Part shown: positions 25,883 to 27,917 of the stretch, piece after piece
How the letters are laid out: the number at the start of each line of letters is the position of its first letter
Position numbering within the stretch: the first letter of the stretch is position 1
Virus record (IMG/VR): IMGVR_UViG_3300046538_000183
Coordinates: 1 to 27,917 of that record
DNA: 27,917 nt
DNA from: a virus
Strand: one strand, 5' to 3'
Made by a program: the position numbers and the translations under genes
The notes under the pieces: model-generated
Seen by the model: the letters and a program-made list of their open reading frames with translations, nothing else
The model's database searches: none
What the model was told of the DNA's origin: nothing

Positions 25883-26511
25883 ACAAAATCGCTGAGCCGC
25901 TGAAGGTTGAGCGCTCGACAGTGACGAAAGTGGTGATCACCGGTGCGCCACGGCTTGACCCGATCACCGTGTTCCTCGAGGACTTTGGCCGGCGTGACTG
26001 CTCGACCGAATCCAACCCGAACTACAAGACCGCCCAGGGCAAGATCACCATCAACTGCTGGGACAAGAGTTGGAACGCCTACTGGGGCGGCATGGGGCCG
26101 CGTACCGTCGCGCAGTTCGTAGCCGATTGCGGCTGGGATTACGTTCTGAACTGCTTGGATCGCGGTATCAGTAGCACGCGATTCAGCGGTGACGCGCTGC
26201 ATACACTGGCCACGAAGTGCATCGTCCAGCGCCGTCGGCAACAGACCGGTCGCCACGACTGGGAGCTCGGCGAACTGAGCAAAGGTGAAGCCCGGGAGCT
26301 TTGGCACGACATCGATGTTCTGCGCAGCATCGAGAGCTCAAACGAATGCTGGCATCACAGCAAGCTGCTGACCGAGCTGTTCGGCGAGGAATGGCATTAC
26401 CCGCTCGATGGTAAGGCTGTCGAAGAAAACCACGAATTCACGTACCTGCGCCGCGTTGTAGAGGCGGTTCAGCAAGCACTGCGCCAGCAACAGCAGCAGG
26501 TGGCGGCATGA
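25870..26511 (+). CDS. Conserved-type phage early protein of unknown function (213 aa)
   Basis: A 213-residue protein. The strand-rich middle (ITVFLEDFG...GKITINCWDKSWNAYWGGMGPRTVAQFVADCG) is of a kind I associate with early genes of enteric and Pseudomonas phages, where its job is not known. The C-terminal third is helical and ends in a Gln-rich run (QQALRQQQQQ). The ATG lies within the duplicated junction; GGA is the only ribosome-like element. Back on the plus-strand early operon after two inverted genes. A 13-codon frame (26508-26549) overlaps its stop and may be a remnant. Confidence 0.8.
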   Translation: MPTENKIAEPLKVERSTVTKVVITGAPRLDPITVFLEDFGRRDCSTESNPNYKTAQGKITINCWDKSWNAYWGGMGPRTVAQFVADCGWDYVLNCLDRGISSTRFSGDALHTLATKCIVQRRRQQTGRHDWELGELSKGEARELWHDIDVLRSIESSNECWHHSKLLTELFGEEWHYPLDGKAVEENHEFTYLRRVVEAVQQALRQQQQQVAA

Positions 26512-26644
26512 CGGTTGTGAATGCCCATGACCTGGTATCGATGGGGTGACTGTCGGCCTCACCTTTTGTCGAAAGTCGATTGACTGACAGGGGTCTTTGG
26601 AGCCCAGTAACCAGCGGGCTAAACCAGATCAAAAGAAGAAAACC

Positions 26645-27001
26645 ATGTCGCGTATAAAGGTGATATCCGGTGACTTTCTGGCAGGTGATGCCGAATTTCA
26701 ATCTGGACTGTTCACTCTAAAATCCGTATTAAAACCTTCTCGCGAATTAACGATATCCATTTCAAAACTAGAAGCCTTGGAAACAGCAACCGAAGAAGTC
26801 GTAAATAGGAAAGGAAGCGTTATTCGATGGAGCCTGGCTGGAGCATTGCTTTTAGGGCCGATTGGTCTAGTTGCGGGCTGGTTGTTATGTGATAAAGAAA
26901 GGGAAATAACCTTCTACGCAAAATTCAAGGATGGCCGCAGCCTTCTTGCCACAACTGATATCGACACTTACTCCAAAATCTCTGCCTCTCCCCTCAAGTA
27001 A
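26645..27001 (+). CDS. Hypothetical membrane-associated protein (118 aa)
   Basis: A 118-residue protein: a strand-rich N-terminal domain (SRIKVISGDFLAGDAEFQSG, LTISISKLEALE), one hydrophobic segment at about residues 60-80 (WSLAGALLLGPIGLVAGWLL), then strands (REITFYAKFKDGRSLLATTD). This could be a cytoplasmic domain anchored by one or a hairpin membrane segment. The ATG at 26645 follows an AAGAAGAAA stretch. More AT-rich than the phage core, with an isolated position 133 bases after the previous gene, so a likely accessory gene. Unrecognised. Confidence 0.68.
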   Translation: MSRIKVISGDFLAGDAEFQSGLFTLKSVLKPSRELTISISKLEALETATEEVVNRKGSVIRWSLAGALLLGPIGLVAGWLLCDKEREITFYAKFKDGRSLLATTDIDTYSKISASPLK

Positions 27002-27008
27002 CACCACC

Positions 27009-27034
27009 CCCCCTTCAAAGTCAGCCGCTATAGC
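27009..27034 (+). repeat. Direct repeat, copy 1
   Basis: The 26-base stretch here (core CTTCAAAGTCAGCCGCTA) recurs at 27394-27419 with two differences. The copies bracket the leftward gene at 27056-27274. Confidence 0.85.
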
Positions 27035-27055
27035 AGCGTCGAGCGATAACGCCGC

Positions 27056-27274
27056 TCACGCGCCAAGCTTTGGATTTTCGAGGCCAGTTCCCACCCTGGC
27101 ATTTATAAAAGCGTCCCAACACTCATAGGCATCGTGTTGTCTCTTGGTCGCGATTTCCCAGTCGGGACCTGAAACGCATCTGGAGGAAACCAGCTGCATC
27201 ATGCCCATCGTGGCGGCATCCAGTTCCAATAGAAGCTTGTGTGATTCAAACCTGAAGTCATCAATAGATGCCAT
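27056..27274 (-). CDS. Small hypothetical protein on the opposite strand (72 aa)
   Basis: A 72-residue helical protein (IDDFRFESHKLLLELDAATMGMMQL, then WEIATKRQHDAYECWDAFINARVG), probably a helical hairpin. A weak AGGACA lies before the ATG. It is leftward within the rightward operon, between direct repeats at 27009 and 27394. Unrecognised; inserted cargo is the simplest reading. The 160 bases after its start (27275-27434) hold C-rich runs and the second repeat but no gene. Confidence 0.6.
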   Translation of the reverse strand: MASIDDFRFESHKLLLELDAATMGMMQLVSSRCVSGPDWEIATKRQHDAYECWDAFINARVGTGLENPKLGA

Positions 27275-27393
27275 GGTATTTGTCCTAGGCGGACCTCACC
27301 GCTCTCGAGGAACAACTGCTCCTCAGGCGGTGGAGTGCAGCATCCCAAGATAATTCAAAACATCTGATTACCGGTCGTTCGCCCCCCCCCTTT

Positions 27394-27419
27394 CCCCCTT
27401 CAAAGTCAGCCGCTACAGC
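27394..27419 (+). repeat. Direct repeat, copy 2
   Basis: Second copy of the 26-base repeat at 27009-27034. It ends 15 bases before the next plus-strand gene, so it includes that gene's normal leader; the first copy was probably duplicated from it. Confidence 0.85.
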
Positions 27420-27434
27420 GGCAAAGGAACAGTC

Positions 27435-27749
27435 ATGCCTGAAGAAAAGTTGATTGGCCCCGTTGATGTTGTGCGCGATGAGGACGGGTATTGGTATCAC
27501 CCAGGCATCCCAGAATTCGACGAAGATCACGAAGCCTACAAAGCATGGCTCGATGGCCAGCGTCTCAAAGTGATCGGCTGGCACATGGAGTCGGACATGG
27601 ACGCCCATCCCTATTGGGATGATGACGCCTGTCACTGTCTCGGATGGGAGCCCGCAACGCCGCCGGCGTATGACTGGTTCTTGCTCGGTATTTTCGACAC
27701 CGAAGACGGCCCGTATGTGCAGTGGGCTCGTCGCGAGGTGACGCCATGA
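27435..27749 (+). CDS. Phage early protein of unknown function (104 aa)
   Basis: A 104-residue acidic protein (DEDGYWYHPGIPEFDEDHEAYKAWL..., HPYWDDD, GWFLLGIFDTEDGPY-like end) of a type seen in early regions of enterobacterial and Pseudomonas phages, without known function. It is Trp- and Asp-rich with no membrane segment. AAAGGAAC precedes the ATG. It resumes the rightward operon after the inverted gene, and its stop overlaps a tiny frame that follows. Confidence 0.78.
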   Translation: MPEEKLIGPVDVVRDEDGYWYHPGIPEFDEDHEAYKAWLDGQRLKVIGWHMESDMDAHPYWDDDACHCLGWEPATPPAYDWFLLGIFDTEDGPYVQWARREVTP

Positions 27750-27802
27750 TCCTCCCTGCCCTCGCCTACATGGCCTGGCTCATCTATTCCGGGCCACGGT
27801 GA
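27746..27802 (+). CDS. Possible 18-residue hydrophobic peptide
   Basis: A frame of 18 codons whose ATG overlaps the preceding TGA (ATGA). The product is MILPALAYMAWLIYSGPR, hydrophobic with a basic end. The overlap matches the operon's habit, but such a short frame may be chance. A hairpin GCACCGG/CCGGTGC follows at 27823-27844, and nothing else is recognisable to the window end. Confidence 0.3.
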   Translation: MILPALAYMAWLIYSGPR

Positions 27803-27917
27803 TAAATCAACAGGTCAACTACGCACCGGGGAAATGACCGGTGCGGAGCTGAACCATTGCGAGGTGTTTTCAGGCGGCTGATGTTCGATGAGGGTGAGGA
27901 GTTGAAGATTGATTAGC

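Noticed and set aside
26544-26566. Possible rightward terminator (GGTGA...TCACC, TTTT)
   Set aside because: The stem is only five pairs with a nine-base loop and four T; too weak to annotate.

Overview
The window is most of the early half of a lambda-type temperate phage, almost certainly an integrated prophage of a Pseudomonas of the fluorescens/putida/syringae kind. Evidence for the host: GC-rich codon use in the core phage genes, a small gene (11354-11611) of the Pseudomonas-restricted DUF1652 type, and terminators of the AGCCCGC-loop-GCGGGCT form scattered through the accessory region. No integrase, attachment site, terminase or structural gene lies inside the window.

The two arms diverge from an immunity region at about 6.9-8.05 kb. 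Leftward (minus strand) run cro (7133-6924), a ribbon-helix-helix protein (6883-6530), a small unknown (6507-6256), a CII-type regulator (6083-5658), an O-like initiator with an internal iteron origin (5485-4622), a DnaC-like helicase loader (4632-3826), a 31-residue membrane protein, ninB, ninG, an unknown protein in the late-antiterminator position (2695-2150), an insulated extra gene (1982-1509), then holin, Rz and nested Rz1 (1379-522). Many of the joints are 4-base ATGA overlaps or close variants, so this arm is a tightly coupled operon. Between cII and O sits an opposite-strand promoter and terminator laid out like lambda oop.

Rightward from cI (7250-8050) lies a 6 kb accessory block (8.05-14.1 kb) in the position of lambda rex, with many short transcription units in both orientations. 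Its main item is a three-gene, translationally coupled, AT-rich cassette: an MqsR-like toxin, an MqsA-like antitoxin with a C-terminal extension of about 74 residues, and a third small beta-rich protein (8918-10349). It resembles toxin-antitoxin-chaperone layouts, but the third protein does not look like SecB. Others are an exported protein, DUF1652, three related small genes (one a remnant), a Nudix hydrolase and a membrane-anchored zinc-ribbon protein.

At 14.15-14.19 kb the cI/cro operator motif (TAGCAGYGCTA) recurs twice around a promoter, so this is the second repressor-controlled early promoter (pL-like). Behind it come a boxA/boxB-like leader, a 44-residue Arg-rich ORF, then the plus-strand early operon: small unknown genes, a Bet-type annealing protein, a YqaJ-type exonuclease, three small DNA-binding-like genes, an NdpA/YejK-like nucleoid protein, a beta-class DNA methyltransferase and an unusual C5-cytosine methyltransferase. 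Five small genes are inserted in this operon on the opposite strand (20.4, 23.1, 25.3, 25.7 and 27.2 kb). Two of these places carry duplicated junction sequence, which suggests how cargo genes are gained.

Inferred working: CI represses both early promoters through one operator family and is cleaved in the SOS response. Induction releases Cro/CII/O/DnaC replication leftward and recombination, methylation and nucleoid functions rightward, while the accessory block is the part most likely expressed in the lysogen.
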